Source of the DNA: Septoria linicola | Lineage: Eukaryota > Ascomycota > Dothideomycetes > Mycosphaerellales > Mycosphaerellaceae | Direction of reading: 5' to 3' | Length of the DNA: 64,000 nucleotides | Assembly: GCA_024114885.1 (NCBI GenBank) | Contig: CP099422.1 | Location: 62,001 to 126,000, forward strand | In this document: positions 1 through 11,669 of the stretch, piece by piece | How positions within the stretch are numbered: the first letter of the stretch is position 1 | Layout: the number at the start of each line of letters is the position of its first letter | The notes under the pieces: model-generated | What the model was told of the DNA's origin: nothing | The model's database searches: none | What the model saw: the letters and a program-made list of their open reading frames with translations, nothing else | Translations under genes and position numbers: made by a program

Positions 1-341
1 GAACTAGTATTTAAGTACTATAGATAATCTATTAAAAGATCTAACTATATAGTATAAGTAGGAGTATTAAGAATATATCCTAGATAGTTAGTCTAGATAT
101 AGATATCTAAGTATAGTTCTAGATATCTAAGGTATCTATCTAAGGCTTAGTAAGAGGTATATCTTACTTCTCTTTCTTCTCTTCTTAGATAACTAACTTA
201 ATTAACTTTATATTTAGTTCCTAGTATATTACTACTATACTATATATATAAGTTAGTTTAAGATTAATCTCTTATTCTTCTTTACTACGCTATACTCTTC
301 TTAATATTATATAGTATATAATACGCTCTCTACTTTTAATA
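1..341 (+). mobile_element. 3' end of a Copia LTR retrotransposon (truncated by window start)
   Basis: The first 64 bases are the internal 3' end of a Copia-type element and 65-341 is its 3' LTR. Both match, in reverse orientation, the 3' end of the complete element at 56303-62599, including the short purine-rich tract just before the LTR. The LTR ends at 341 in CTTTTAATA. The rest of the element lies outside the window. The DNA is strongly TA-rich, consistent with RIP. The element reads on the + strand, opposite to the complete copy. Confidence 0.85.
65..341 (+). repeat. Copia 3' LTR, 277 bp
   Basis: It starts TATTAAGAAT and ends CTTTTAATA; the original ends were probably TG...CA before CpA-to-TpA mutation. 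The length of 277 bp equals that of both LTRs of the element at 56303-62599. Confidence 0.85.
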
Positions 342-2036
342 GTCTATACTAATATTCTACTTTAAAAGTAGTATAGGCTAGTAGCGAATACCCTAGCGTA
401 CGAAACTAAGATATAATATAAATTCTAAGAAACTATTAATATCGAAAGCGATATTAGCTTTAGTAGCTAGAGTCTACTCTTTATAGAGGTATATATACTT
501 TAGAGGAGGTCTTATTCTATTTAGCTATAAGGATATACTATAAAACATTTCCTTCTATCGAGGCGCGTTATAACGTAGAAGGTAGTTAGCTATAATTCGC
601 GTCGATATTCTAAGTAGAGAAGAGAATAAGACGCTTCTAAAGGCTTCTAATAGCGAATAATAGTCTATATCGCCTACTTTCTCTAAATATCGAAGGCGCT
701 CTATTTTATAATCGTCTAATATATATCTATAAAATCTACTTTATAACTACTAATATAGCTTCTTAGCTATATACTTATATAGGTCTTATAATATATTACT
801 ACTATCGCTATCGTTATTAACTTTACTACTCTTACTATTATCGCTACCTAACCGATCGTAGTTTCTAGCTTCGTCGTTAGATTAGTAGGTTATATCTTAG
901 TCGTTAGAGCGACCTAGGCTATTAGGCCGGTCCTAGTCGTTAGCGCGATTCTAGTCGTTAGCGTAGTCCTAGTCGTCGACGTAGTCCTAGTCGTTAGTAC
1001 GATTCTAGTCGTTAGTATAGTTATAGTCGTTAGTACGATTCTATTTATTAGCGCGGTCCTAGTCGTCGACGTAGTCTCTTATATTTTCGTCTTCTAGTTT
1101 ATTCTCTCTATCTAGTATACTAATAGAATAGGTATAATATATAGCTTTACTACTCTCTAGTAACTAGTCGCTAGAGCTTACGACGCTAGAGCTTATAATA
1201 GTATTATCGAACTCGGCTATTCGAACCTATAAAGAGTCTATAGAGGAAGATATATTAGTAGAGTCTCGAGTTAGTAGTATACTACTAGCCCTACTAGATA
1301 TAGAAATTAGACTATACGAGAGTTCTTTAATATCTCTTAGAGAAGAGTCTACTATAGATAGATCTAGTACTTCTAGTAAGTTAGACTAAAGATCTACTCT
1401 ATATTTATTAGATATTTTACTATTATAGAGATTATTATAGTCGTCGATAAGAAGAGCGCCTTCTAAAAACTATACGTTATTAAGATCGTCGAGAAGTAGA
1501 ATATCTAGAATATAGAGTTAGAGAGATAGTAGAGTAGAAGTTAGTTACTCTACGATTATATTAAGATAGTAGATAATAAGATTATCTTATTATTACTAAT
1601 AGGTAGTTACGGCTAAAGTACTATTCTATATAGTACGCTATAAACGTAACTATCGCTATCGTTCCTAGTTACGCTCTCGATATATATATACTACTTCGGC
1701 TATAATATTAGAAGATAATAGACGACTACGTTTTAGAAATATATTAGAATAATATTATATCTCGAAGATAGTAGTTAGGATACGATCTTAACTTCCTAAA
1801 AGAAAATATAGATAGCGATATAGCTAGATTTAAAGGAATTTTACTATTACTATAAGAGGTATATAGATAGTATTAGGAGCTAATTAAAGTATATAGGATA
1901 GCTACTTATAGTACTAAGAAGAATATAGAATACTCTACTAGCTAGTAGGAGTTTTAATTACTAGCTAGCTAAGTATTCTACTTCTCTTAATCTACTAGAG
2001 GTCGTCTTCTAAATAAAGACTCTTACGAGTTAGAGT
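342..2036. other. RIP-degraded repeat DNA, origin not identified
   Basis: Extremely TA-rich DNA with no usable open reading frame. Between about 1560 and 2036 the + strand can be read as a protein-like frame whose interruptions are mostly TAG or TAA, as expected if glutamine codons CAG/CAA were converted by RIP. I recognise no domain. It contains an 18-bp array at 897-1080 and runs into a second one at 2037. Confidence 0.6.
897..1080. repeat. 18-bp minisatellite, about 9 units
   Basis: Units of the form CTAGTCGTTAGCGYRRTY recur at 933, 951, 969, 987, 1005, 1023, 1041 and 1059, exactly 18 bp apart, with a degenerate unit before (914, 19 bp spacing). Eighteen bases equals six codons, so it may be the remains of a hexapeptide repeat in a former coding region. 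Confidence 0.85.
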
Positions 2037-2180
2037 CTCTTTATTATAGCTAGGCTCTTTATTATAGCTAGACTCTTTATTATAGCTAGGCCTCTTATTA
2101 TAGCTAAGCGCTTTATTATAGCTAGGCTATTTATTATAGCTAGGCTCTTTATTATACCTAGACTCTTTATTATACTTAGA
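2037..2180. repeat. 18-bp minisatellite, 8 units
   Basis: Eight consecutive 18-bp units related to CTCTTTATTATAGCTAGG. In one + strand frame they read as a hexapeptide of the type ALYYS followed by TAG, where TAG is probably a mutated CAG (Gln). The last unit is shared with the first unit of the 198-bp array that follows. Confidence 0.85.
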
Positions 2181-3113
2181 CCTAATTACGACGCTAAAAG
2201 CTACCGACTACGCGACGTAGTTATATAATAATACTACGTCGTAGAGATAAATAGAAGAGTACGTTTAAGAGCTCTATATACGTAGAGTATAGAGATATAT
2301 ATTTCTTAATAAGAAGTATCTAGTATACGACGTTACTATATTATTCTAGAGTATAATCGACTCTTTATTATACTTAGACCTAATTACGACGCTAAAAGCT
2401 ACTAACTACGCGACGTAGTTATATAATAATACTACGTCGTAGAGATAAATAGAAGAGTACGTTTAAGAGCTCTATATACGTAGAGTATAGAGATATATAT
2501 TTCTTAATAAGAAGTATCTAGTATACGACGTTACTATATTATTCTAGAGCGTAATCGACTCTTTATTATACTTAGACCTAATTACGACGCTAAAAGCTAC
2601 CGACTATATAACGTAGTTATATAATAATACTATATCGTAGAGATAAATAGAAGAGTACGTTTAAGAGCTCTATATATATAGAGTATAGAGATATATATTT
2701 CTTAATAAGAAGTATCTAGTATATAACGTTACTATATTATTCTAGAGCGTAATTAATTCTTTATTATACTTAGACTTAATTACGATACTAAAAGCTACCG
2801 ACTACGCGACGTAGTTATATAATAATACTACGTCGTAGAGACAAATAGAAGAGTATATTTAAGAGCTCTATATACGTAGAGTATAGAGATATATATTTCT
2901 TAATAAGTAGTATCTAGTATACGACGTTACTATATTATTCTAGAGCGTAATCGACCCTTTATTATACTTAGACCTAATTACGACGCTAAAAGCTACTAAC
3001 TACGTAACGTAGTTATATAATAATACTACGTCGTAGAGATAAATAGAAGAGTACGTTTAAGAGCTCTATATACGTAGAGTATAGAGATATATATTTCTTA
3101 ATAAGAAGTACCT
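2161..3113. repeat. 198-bp tandem array, 4.8 copies
   Basis: Five copies begin at 2161, 2359, 2557, 2755 and 2953, each exactly 198 bp apart; the fifth is cut at about 3113. Copies differ mainly by C/T and G/A changes of the RIP type. The period equals 66 codons and 11 times 18. In the + frame continuous with the preceding 18-bp array, the only stops are TAG or TAA, so a 66-residue coding repeat is possible but unproven. Confidence 0.9.
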
Positions 3114-3327
3114 AGGAATGTCTAAGCCTAAACTCGAAGACATCCTCTAGAGGTTCTAATATAGAGCGCGTACGTCGCGTATAAAATACCTATGCGCCAA
3201 GCATGCTCGGCACAAGCCGGCATGCGAAGGTAAGGCAGTAAGGCAAGGGGCCTTCCTTCACTTCGACCGTTCACTCCACGCTCTTACAAGTATCTACAAT
3301 TTCTTGCCAAAGTGAACTCAATTCTGT
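3114..3327. other. Boundary from TA-rich block to gene-rich DNA
   Basis: Composition changes from TA-rich to balanced between about 3115 and 3190. I see no gene here; the right part is the 3' flank of the DUF300 gene. Confidence 0.6.
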
Positions 3328-5518
3328 TTACTTGCTATCGCCCCAGGCATTCCTCTCTTCCTCGAATAGTGGGCTAGGCAGAGGACTGCTCTTGTTGCTA
3401 CCCTTACTTCGCTGATCTGCGGGTTTCAATTTGCCCTTGTCGTCTGTGTCTCCCTTGCCAAACCATCGGTCTCCATTATCCGCTGCGCCGTCTTTCCCGT
3501 AATCTCGCTCTTCCCAGGGCTGCTCATCGCCGACTTCGTCCTTGCCAGACCTCTTGCTCAGCGGCTGGAATCGGTCTTCATCATCACCCACAGCGAATGG
3601 ATCATCGAGGGTATGGTTCTGATCTGTGATCTCCTGCTCGGGCTGATCGGGATTGAATCCGTGGCGCACGCTTTCTGCCTCGTCCTCATCCGGGAATGTC
3701 TTGACGAAATGCTTCTGCTCCACGCTGTTCCAGCCCGGGCCTCCTTCCTTCCTGGCACGAACGCGCTCAATCTCTTCAGCGTCATGATCCTCCACGACCA
3801 AATCTACCAATTGCGACGAGTGCGAAGCAGTGGAGTGGGACGACTCGTTGCGCACGAGCTTCCCAACGACTGGTAGGTTCTCCAAGGTCTCTTTAGCCTT
3901 TCCTTTCCCTTTCGATGAGCCTCCACCGGAACCCGACGATTCAGGTCGATCATGCTGGTGGACTTTGTGTTTGAGGTGTGCAATCTTCGACTTTCGCCGC
4001 TGCCGCTGCTCTTTCCCAGGCTGCAAGATGGCACGATTCGTGGTCTGCGATATCGTGTTCGGATCGGCGTAGAGGCGATCCTCCCGTGTGGCGTAATGCG
4101 TGTTGATGACAGGATAATTCCAGTCGCCAAACTCGAGTGCTCGGGCATTGGTGTACAGACGCTCTTCCTCCGGGTCCATTTCGGTCTCTTCGACTTCATT
4201 CGTAGCGCCATATCCTCTGCCTTTGCTACTCCTACTCGTCGACCGATCTTTGCTTTGTCCAGGACTCATGGTACGAGCATGACTTGGGTTGTACTTTTGC
4301 AACAGTGGCTGTCTGGCTTCGTTCGGTGCCGGAACCCAATACTTGCCTCTGCCATCGCGTTCGTAGCGCATCCCCTCTCGCATTCGGGCTTCTCTACTGG
4401 AGGACTCCTCGTGCGCCATGACATTGTCATTGGCGTCAAAGTTACGGTAGTCGTACTTCTTCCCGCTGAAGGTCTCTTTGAAGTCCTCGATCAGATCTCG
4501 GGGCCCGAAAGCATCTCTGAGCGCGTATCGTATTGGCATACGCGCATCGCTGATGGTCTGGTCGGCATAGTCCTTCCAGCTGAACGCCCACCACTGGGCG
4601 AGTGCAAAGAATGGCATCTCGAAGCAGATGAGTGCATCCTGTATGGCAGCTGCCAGATTGTCTGCTGTGTAGCTTTCTCCCACGCTTGGTATGACACCCA
4701 GTGCTACCAAGATGGACAAGAAGAAACCTTGCCACCAAGAGGCAAAGATGATGCCTTTGATGCACAGGAATTTGGGCATTGGTCGGAAAGGTTGCAGGTC
4801 CTGTGACATGCACACCCAAAACAAAGCCAGTGCGTACAGTGACCAGCAGATGCTGATATTGTAGACCAGGCCAGTCCAGAAGTATCCCGAGTTGGCAGCC
4901 AAAATGCCTTCTCGGAAAGTGCCTGTCGCCTTGCAGACGACTGTTGTCACAGCCAGAGCCGGCTTGATCCACACGTATTGCAAGATGCCTCTTTTGACCT
5001 GCAGAAACGAGTGCGGGTCACTGATGTCGATCTTCGCAAGGACGTGGTTCAGCGGCCATAGATGCTGCACGGGCGGTCGCCCGTGCATCATGATGATCAG
5101 ACTCCGCTCGCCGCCCAGGAAGTTGATCAACAGCTGGAAGAAAGTGTAGATGACGAAGCCTTCGTAGACATCGCGGAAAGGGTCGATCCAGAAGGCGACT
5201 CGGAGGGAGGTGAGAGAGGCCCATGAGGCACCGGCGAAGATGGGAACGAGGACGACGATGCGGACGACGTGGCGTTGGAGCAGTGGTTTGCGGTAGTTTT
5301 TGGCCTGGAGGAGGATGATGATTATGGTGAGCAGGGTGGATACCAGAGCACATACGCCTGTGTTGTTCCTGTCAGCATAAAACGAGGCATGCTGTGGATG
5401 CTGCTTCTCCCCACTAACCTGCGACAATAATTACTCCCCTCGCGAAGCCTGAGCCCGTTCCGCCCTCTTCGTTCTGCTGTCCTCCGACCATGATACTCAT
5501 CTCCTCCCAGGCAGCCAT
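3328..5518 (-). CDS. DUF300 / TMEM184 / organic solute transporter alpha family membrane protein
   Basis: Two exons, 5518-5419 and 5357-3328, encode about 709 residues. The intron 5418-5358 (61 bp) starts GTTAGT and ends CAG. Splicing joins GVIIVA to GVCALVSTLL and so completes the first membrane helix, which the unspliced frame would lose; this decides the start at 5518. The N-terminal 300 residues carry several membrane helices and family landmarks such as NYRKPLLQRHVVRI, GGERSLI and a conserved KPALAV segment after a cytosolic loop. The last 350 residues are a charged, low-complexity cytosolic tail. Family members are seven-helix proteins of endomembranes and vacuole whose substrate in fungi is not established. 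It diverges from the gene at 6399. Family assignment is confident; function is inferred only from the family. Confidence 0.88.
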
Positions 5519-6398
5519 CACCGCTACTGCTGCTGCTGCTGCTGCTGCTGGCTGTCTCTGTTTTCCCTACTGCGGCGTGCTATCGCATTGTGATGTCTGT
5601 CTTCCTCACAGCCTCGAGATCTTCCCTTGACAAGAACTCGAGGGCTATAGCTCGAGCATGTGGATCATCTGGTCACACCAAAAAGCGTGTCCTTGGAGCT
5701 CTGTGTCTGTCTGCCTGCCTGCTGCAGGGACTCACAGCAGCATGTGGCACACGCTGTGACGTTGTTGCGTGTAACAACTTAGCGGCGGTTGGCGGCAGCA
5801 TTCCCGAGCAGCGGCAACTGTGGCTTGTTCGACCTTCACTCTCTCTCTCTCTCTCTTCACAGTCACAGTCACATACATCCGAGTTACCCATTCTCGATCG
5901 ATGATCACCAGTTCAGCTCCCAGTCATCGCATGCTGTCGTTGCTATAGCACGATGTCATCCGCATGTGTGCAGCGACCGACAGCTGGCCGTGCGGTCGGC
6001 CTCTCGTCCGTGTCGCAGCGCAGAAGTTGGTGGCGTTCCAACTCTCTCACATCTGCGACATGGACATCCCAGAACGTGTCGCGAACTGCTCACGTCCAGG
6101 CGAATGAGCGCTGACTCGGCCACCAACTCAATTTAGGCTCCTGTTGACAGCCACGTCCCTCCTACTAGCATCTCACTGTTGTCACGACCTGTCGAGCAAA
6201 GGTTTGTTTACTGGTGGGTTTGCTTACAAGAGACGTCTTCGTCGACCGCATCTCTTACATCTCGGCATACATTCATCTGGCTTGATCAGCACTGACAAGC
6301 CGCTCTTATCACAATTCTCTCCATCTTTCATTTTCTTACACTATCCAGCACTCAGCACTTCATTCCTTCACCATCATTCCTATCAATCACGCTACAAC
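5519..6398. promoter_or_regulatory. Divergent intergenic region
   Basis: This 880-bp gap lies between two divergently transcribed genes and should hold both promoters. It contains a CTG-rich microsatellite at about 5526-5560, next to the start of the DUF300 gene, and a CT-rich tract at about 5840-5860. CT-rich tracts are common upstream of fungal start sites. I see no convincing TATA box or gene. Confidence 0.5.
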
Positions 6399-7788
6399 AT
6401 GTCGAAACGCAGAGGTGGATCTTTGGATGTCGACCGCGCTCGGAAGAGGCTTTCATTGACAGCACTGGCCGCAAAGGCATCCAGCAGCTCCTTACGCTAC
6501 GAACAGCAAGGCTCCTTTCTGAACATCTTGACACCCAGCAGTCGCCTCAAGCGCAATAGCAGCACCAGTCTACAATCATCTTCACGGCCTCTCTTACGAC
6601 CAGCTCCGCTACAGCCTGGCTTAACACTCTCTGGCCGTACGCTTCAGACACATCCCGAACACGACGTCGCTTCCATTAAAGAGCTTCTTGTATTTCCTAC
6701 TTCCCTTGCCATGGTATGGAATTGAGTCGGACAGCCTGAAAACTTGCCTGCTGATAGCGATGACAGATCAGACCGAACTGGATCTTCCGCTACACAGTCA
6801 ATTGCACACCACAGCTGGGTCCTGTTCTGCCCAATCACGTCGAATACATGCTCTACCAAAAGTATGTCGGGCGTCGGATGCACCCACGACCAGATCATCT
6901 ACCATACGTGCATCTCGGCTCCACAGCACTAGGCTTCCGTCTGAACTTTTACCTCATCCTCCCATTCGCAGCGCCAGCACATGCACCCACAGGTACCGGG
7001 AACATGTGTTACGGCGACCTTCAAGCAGTCTACGATCTCTGCATTCGGCCAGCGCTGGAGACAGCTTACCCTCGCCGTCATCGCTGGTCATCGTGGATCG
7101 AAGCGAAGAACGAGTCGCATCTCAAGCGTTAGTGATCACTATCGTGACTTGGGGAGCACTTGCAGACCGACACTGACTAGCCTTTGTAGCCCTCAAATCA
7201 CGTCGCAGATCTACGCGCTCGGAGCCACAAGAAGAGCGCATGCACTGTGAAGGCTTGCAGACACTGTGGGACGCGATCGATATCTTCTCCGAACATCCAC
7301 AAATTGCACACATCATGCGCGGCAAACAGCTTGTCGCCTACGGAGACGTCGATGTTCACGACTGGCAATCGGACTGGAGACCGACATGGGCACAATTCAC
7401 CCAGCTCTGGAACGATGGCGTCAACACAAACTACGTCGGTCCCGAGACAAAGTTCACTATGGACATGAGCTTGACTTTCGACGACATGGACCTCTTGAAG
7501 GACTTTCCTGAGATCCCGACACGGTCGAGAACGCCAAGTGGACGAAGCGCCACACCTGACAAACACTTCCGGACCATGACTCCTGGGCCACGAAACTGCA
7601 CACCAGTGTCGGAAGTGTATTCGCCTCCGCCTAGCGCTCCACCCCGAATACCACTACCGCCAGTGCCCAGGATATCAGACAGCATTTCTGTTGCAAAGCG
7701 GACCTCGAGGAGAGTTAGCAGTCGGCACTCAATTCGATGCGTGGACCCCAGTCTGACTGATCTGTCTGAGCTGAGCGAGATGGACTGA
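6399..7788 (+). CDS. Hypothetical protein, about 424 residues, three exons
   Basis: Exons 6399-6713, 6767-7127 and 7190-7788 join in frame through two short introns, GTATGG...GACAG (53 bp) and GTTAGT...TGTAG (62 bp, with a GACTAG branch-like site). The start is the ATG after an A-rich context at 6399; an open frame extends further upstream but without a better start. The N-terminus is basic and serine-rich (SKRRGGSLDVDRARKRLSL), the middle (encoded by exon 2) is compact with WIFRYTVN and YQKYVGRRMHPRPDH, and the C-terminus is proline- and serine-rich and probably disordered. No signal peptide or membrane helix is obvious. I do not recognise the family. The exon structure is well supported; the function is unknown. 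Confidence 0.75.
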
Positions 7789-8181
7789 TCTTGCCGAGGA
7801 TGATATCTTGCTAAGGTGTTTGGGAAGGTGGATGAGCTTTGCGAATTTTTCTTTATTTCTTATATCTTTCAGGTCGATGCTCGCAAGCGGTGCTTTCACA
7901 AGCTTTCTTACATATTACTGAACGTACATAACAGATTGATACATCATCATTATCTACACGCGACACTGATCTGTTCCATTGAGGAAGCTTCTCGAGCGTT
8001 TGACGACAGGTTGGTCATGCACTTGGCTGGGCGCTGCTCGACGTGCCTCAGATTCCTGTGACAATTGTAGCAGAATCGCTGGCGTAATAGGTTGGTGTTG
8101 GAAGGCAGAGCAGCCACTGGCACAAGAAGCAGAGCGATAGACGTTGAAGTGGGTAGTGACTGTCTCCACGATATATGATGT
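7789..8181. other. Intergenic, no gene seen
   Basis: The 3' flank of the 6399 gene. No coding signal, repeat or RNA gene was found. Confidence 0.5.
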
Positions 8182-8729
8182 ATGTCGCACATCGCTAAAG
8201 TACATCCTGCCTCTTACTTCCCCACCCAACCTCTCAGTCCACCACTAACGCTAACGAGGAAATGCACACTCCCTAATGACCCTAATTTCCAACAACGGCT
8301 CCCTCTTGGCGTCAAAATCACGACTACAAGCTTCTCTTCTCTCGTCGCTCTCCTGCCCCTGCCTCCACTTCTGCAACCTCCTCCTCGTCTCCACAGCAAG
8401 AAGATGAAAATCAATTCATCGCCACCCTGGTAGCGATCAACACTATCACACTCATCATCGACGCCAAGATCGAGTCTTCCGAATCAGGAAAATCGCAAGC
8501 AGAAGCCTTTCAAGCGTTCAAGAAACATATCGAGTTGAGATTGAATGAAACGTTGGCGAGTGTGCCTGACGCAGCGAGCCTGAAGCAGCGCACTGGAGGA
8601 GAAGATGTCGGACCATCTTCTCGAGTGTCGAACGCGGATGCTTCGAGCAGGAGGACTTCGATTACGACAGTGTTGACTGAGCAGCCGCCGGCTTATGACG
8701 CGGAGAGTGAAGTGTTTGTTCCCGGATGA
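8182..8729 (+). CDS. Possible small hypothetical protein, about 164 residues
   Basis: The frame ending at 8729 is open from 8288 and looks coding from about 8397 on (QEDENQFIATLVAINTITLI, then a helix-rich stretch and a polar tail ending in EVFVPG), but its first in-frame ATG is only at 8535. A possible repair is an exon 8182-8343 joined to 8397-8729 through a 53-bp intron with a weak GTCGCT donor and a CCACAG acceptor; the phases agree. The 5' part reads poorly as protein, so the start remains doubtful. Family unknown. It could also be an unannotated 5'-truncated gene. Confidence 0.35.
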
Positions 8730-9013
8730 GGGGTGAAGAAGTTCTGACTCGGGGCCTTGAGAACGGTGTTGAACGCTGCTCAATAGTAGTATGCACCCTT
8801 CTCATGGAGGGAGGAACTTACGCGGACGAGACAGGTTGGTGTTGTAAATCATGCCTCTCGTTATCTCGATGCTGTACGTACGTTTCGTCGCGAAAGTAGA
8901 CGCTTTCAAACCCAAATAACGCTCAGAACGCTTGCAAATATGTTTCTTGCCGATTCAGTGGCCCACACTGCAAGCAATAACGCCTCTTGTGCCTTCTGTC
9001 GATTATTTCCTCC

Positions 9014-10376
9014 TCACGCAGCATAGCTCGGGCCACGGTTCAGCTTCCTGACATTACTATCCAAGGTCGGCTCTGGCGCCGGCGCATATGATGTGTTCCC
9101 ACGCTCTTCTGCTGCGAACGTCTGTGTCGGAATCACCATCGCGGGGCTCACGTGAGCACGGTTGAAGCTCTGGTTTCGAAGAGGTGCAGGGCTGTCAACT
9201 GCGCCTGCTCTCGCGAAGTCTTGGTATGAGTGGCTCGAAGTGGTGGCACCAGTCGCCATGGCGCTAGGCGCAAATGGTACTGTGTGGTTGCCGTTCGTGG
9301 TACCATTGGTTCCTGGTCTCGATCCGCCGGTGACCACACGCTTCACTTCCATATGCTCATCGGAAGCATCTTGATCGGGATTGGCAGTTTCGTACTCGAG
9401 TGCCTTGATAAACTTGTAGAAGCCAGAGGCAAGAAGCGAGCCGAGCATTGGGCCGACCCAGTAGACTGCGAGAATTGTCAGTGACGCTCATGACGACGCT
9501 ACCATACCGACTTACTCCAATGATATCCGTTGAAATTCCGATTGACCAAAGCTGGACCAAACGATCTAGCTGGGTTCAAGCTGCCTCCGGTGAAGTAGAC
9601 ACCAACGAGCTCGGCGACGAATAGAGCAAGACCGATGCCAACCGGTGCAATGAACGTGGCTCTGTGCTTCTCAGCAGCCAACATGAAGATCGCAAAGACC
9701 AGCTCAGCCGTCAAGAACATTTCAATGAACAGTCCTTGCACTACGGTCGTACCTCCTCCAAGTGTGGTCTGAACTGTAAGTGGTCCTGGGAACATGCAAG
9801 AAATCAGAGCCGCTGCGGTCATGCCACCAAGGATCTGAACGAAGAAGAGCAGGCCGCCTCTGAACCATGGGACCGCACCGACAAGGCACATGCCGAGAGT
9901 GACTGCTGGGTTGAACCTGAACGAAGTTAGCTGCCAAAGGCCAATGTGAAGCACAGAGCGACTCACAATCCACCTGAGATACGGAAAAACACCCAGGCAT
10001 TGACAGCCAAGGAGAAGCCGAAGCACAGTGCGATGTATTGCAACTGCTGTGGGTTACTGCCAGTCTCGGCAACTGTCAGACCCGATGAGGATGGAATGTT
10101 GTTTGCGACCTGAGTGCCACCGAGTGCGAAGAACAGGAAGAGCACAGTTCCAACGTACTCGCCGCACATGGCGACGAAGTGGTTGCGGACATTGTTGGGT
10201 AGTCGGCGGACGTATGGGATGCGTTGAGCGCTATCATCGGCGTGCACTTCCTCTCGTCGTCCTGGGTCGGCGGCCTTTGTGAAAGGAATGGCCAGCACGG
10301 CTCCTTGCAATGGGTCCTATTCAAGAATTAGTTTTGCCTAGTATGCAACAGCCATGGCACGCACGTTGATATTCAT
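9014..10376 (-). CDS. Aquaporin / MIP family water channel
   Basis: Four exons (10376-10365, 10316-9967, 9916-9516, 9465-9014) give 404 residues. Introns are 48-50 bp: GTGCGT...ATAG, GTGAGT...TTCAG and GTAAGT...CGCAG. The first exon has only four codons (MNIN). Both pore motifs are present: FNPAVTLG after helix 2 and LNPARSFGP after helix 5, and the HWIYWVGP segment of the last helix is restored only by splicing. Six membrane helices are expected, with a cytosolic N-terminus of about 40 residues and a polar C-terminal tail of about 110 residues. The canonical NPA boxes and lack of a glycerol-facilitator signature fit an orthodox water channel of the plasma membrane, but selectivity is inference. 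Confidence 0.92.
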
Positions 10377-11669
10377 GCTGTCTGCAGGTCGTCTGTGTGA
10401 GGTGAATGGCTGAAGTTGATCTGCTCAAGGCGTCGCTAGAAACAGCACATCTTTCTTGGGACCATACTCGTAGCTCATAAGGGGCGTGCGCAACGCGTGC
10501 CGTGTGGCTAGCATGATGTCGACAGTTCGACGACATCGCGCATGCACCAACGATGTGTGCCGCGTGAGGCGACCTGTTCACCATGCCATAGACTGAACTC
10601 AATGAGAGCCGTCTTGCCTGAAAGCGATAGTGGCCTCGTGGAACGACATCTGGGTCGTTTTGCGGGCGCAAGTCCTGCCGTGTTGTGAGTGAAGACAACG
10701 GTCATTGGCAGATCTGAGATTCGCCTGCCGATGATGTTGTGGCTGAAAGTCCGAGATCTCGTGGCTGCATGAGCTGCAACGTGGTCTAGATTGACGCTTA
10801 GCCATCCTGTACCACTTCTGGCTGATGAGGTTTGGAAACTGCAGCAAAAGCATTCGGCACAGTCCGGCCGAGCATCTGGCCGTGGCGTTGAGAGTTGTGG
10901 ATGGTGTTTGCTGAGTGTGTGAAGATGTTTTGCTGTTCATCGCGACCTCGTGATAAAGAAGCAAATCCTTCAGCGACAGCACGGCTGGCGCGTGAGGCGG
11001 TAGAGCGAGCTATGCCCTTCAGCTGTCGTCGAACCTAACTAGCGTCGGGAGCTTCAGATTGTCGTCTCGAAGCATGATTTGCCAGCGGGAGCGAAGACCA
11101 CGCTTGTGTTAGCTTATCGCAGATGTGAGTGCATGATGGAAGCTCAAGCACCACACTGATGTCAGAGTTTGGCTGTCATGTTCTCCCATTTAGAGCTGCA
11201 CAGTGTAGACCTAACTTCGTAAGTCACGTAGAGATCTTGCAAATTAGAGATAAGCAGCAGACGCGCAATAGTTCTAGCAGATTCGATCAGTGAACTCCGG
11301 CAGTCCTAACTAGTGGCTCCGTCGCCTGAGTCACAGTAGGGCGTGAGTCGAGCTTGTACTTCTCGGGGTCCACAGAATGGGTAAAGAACATCTTCGAGCG
11401 CGTTGCGTCGTGTGGTTGTTGCCACGAACCGAACACATAAGCAGCAGCTGTCAGACTTGCAAAGGAAGGAACTTCAGGCAGAGAGAAGGCGCTCAGTGGC
11501 AGTTCAGTTCCAGAAGAAGCGGCAGTCTACGGCAGGCGATAGCAACGGCAGGACAGAAGCAGCGACAATCACCAACGACCATTGATCTCGAGAACAACAA
11601 CAGAATCGCCTTCGTACAGCATTTTCTCACTAGCTCAACAGTACAAGATTGGCAATCCCCGTAACAACA
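10377..11669. other. Long intergenic region, no gene seen
   Basis: Nearly 1.3 kb between the divergent aquaporin and acetyltransferase genes. The short open frames on the minus strand look like noise: no domain, no splice-supported extension. The region probably contains both promoters. A GA/CA-rich stretch precedes the start at 11670. Confidence 0.5.

Noticed and set aside
897..2180. CRISPR-like array from the short regular repeats
   Set aside because: Units are contiguous 18-bp tandem repeats without unique spacers, in a eukaryotic RIP region.
3952..4806. Long + strand open frame (284 residues) opposite the DUF300 gene
   Set aside because: It is a shadow of the real minus-strand gene; the protein has no domain and the minus-strand frame has clear family motifs.
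10321..10982. Two minus-strand frames upstream of the aquaporin
   Set aside because: The translated sequences are low in structure, and the aquaporin start is explained by the 12-bp exon at 10365-10376 instead.
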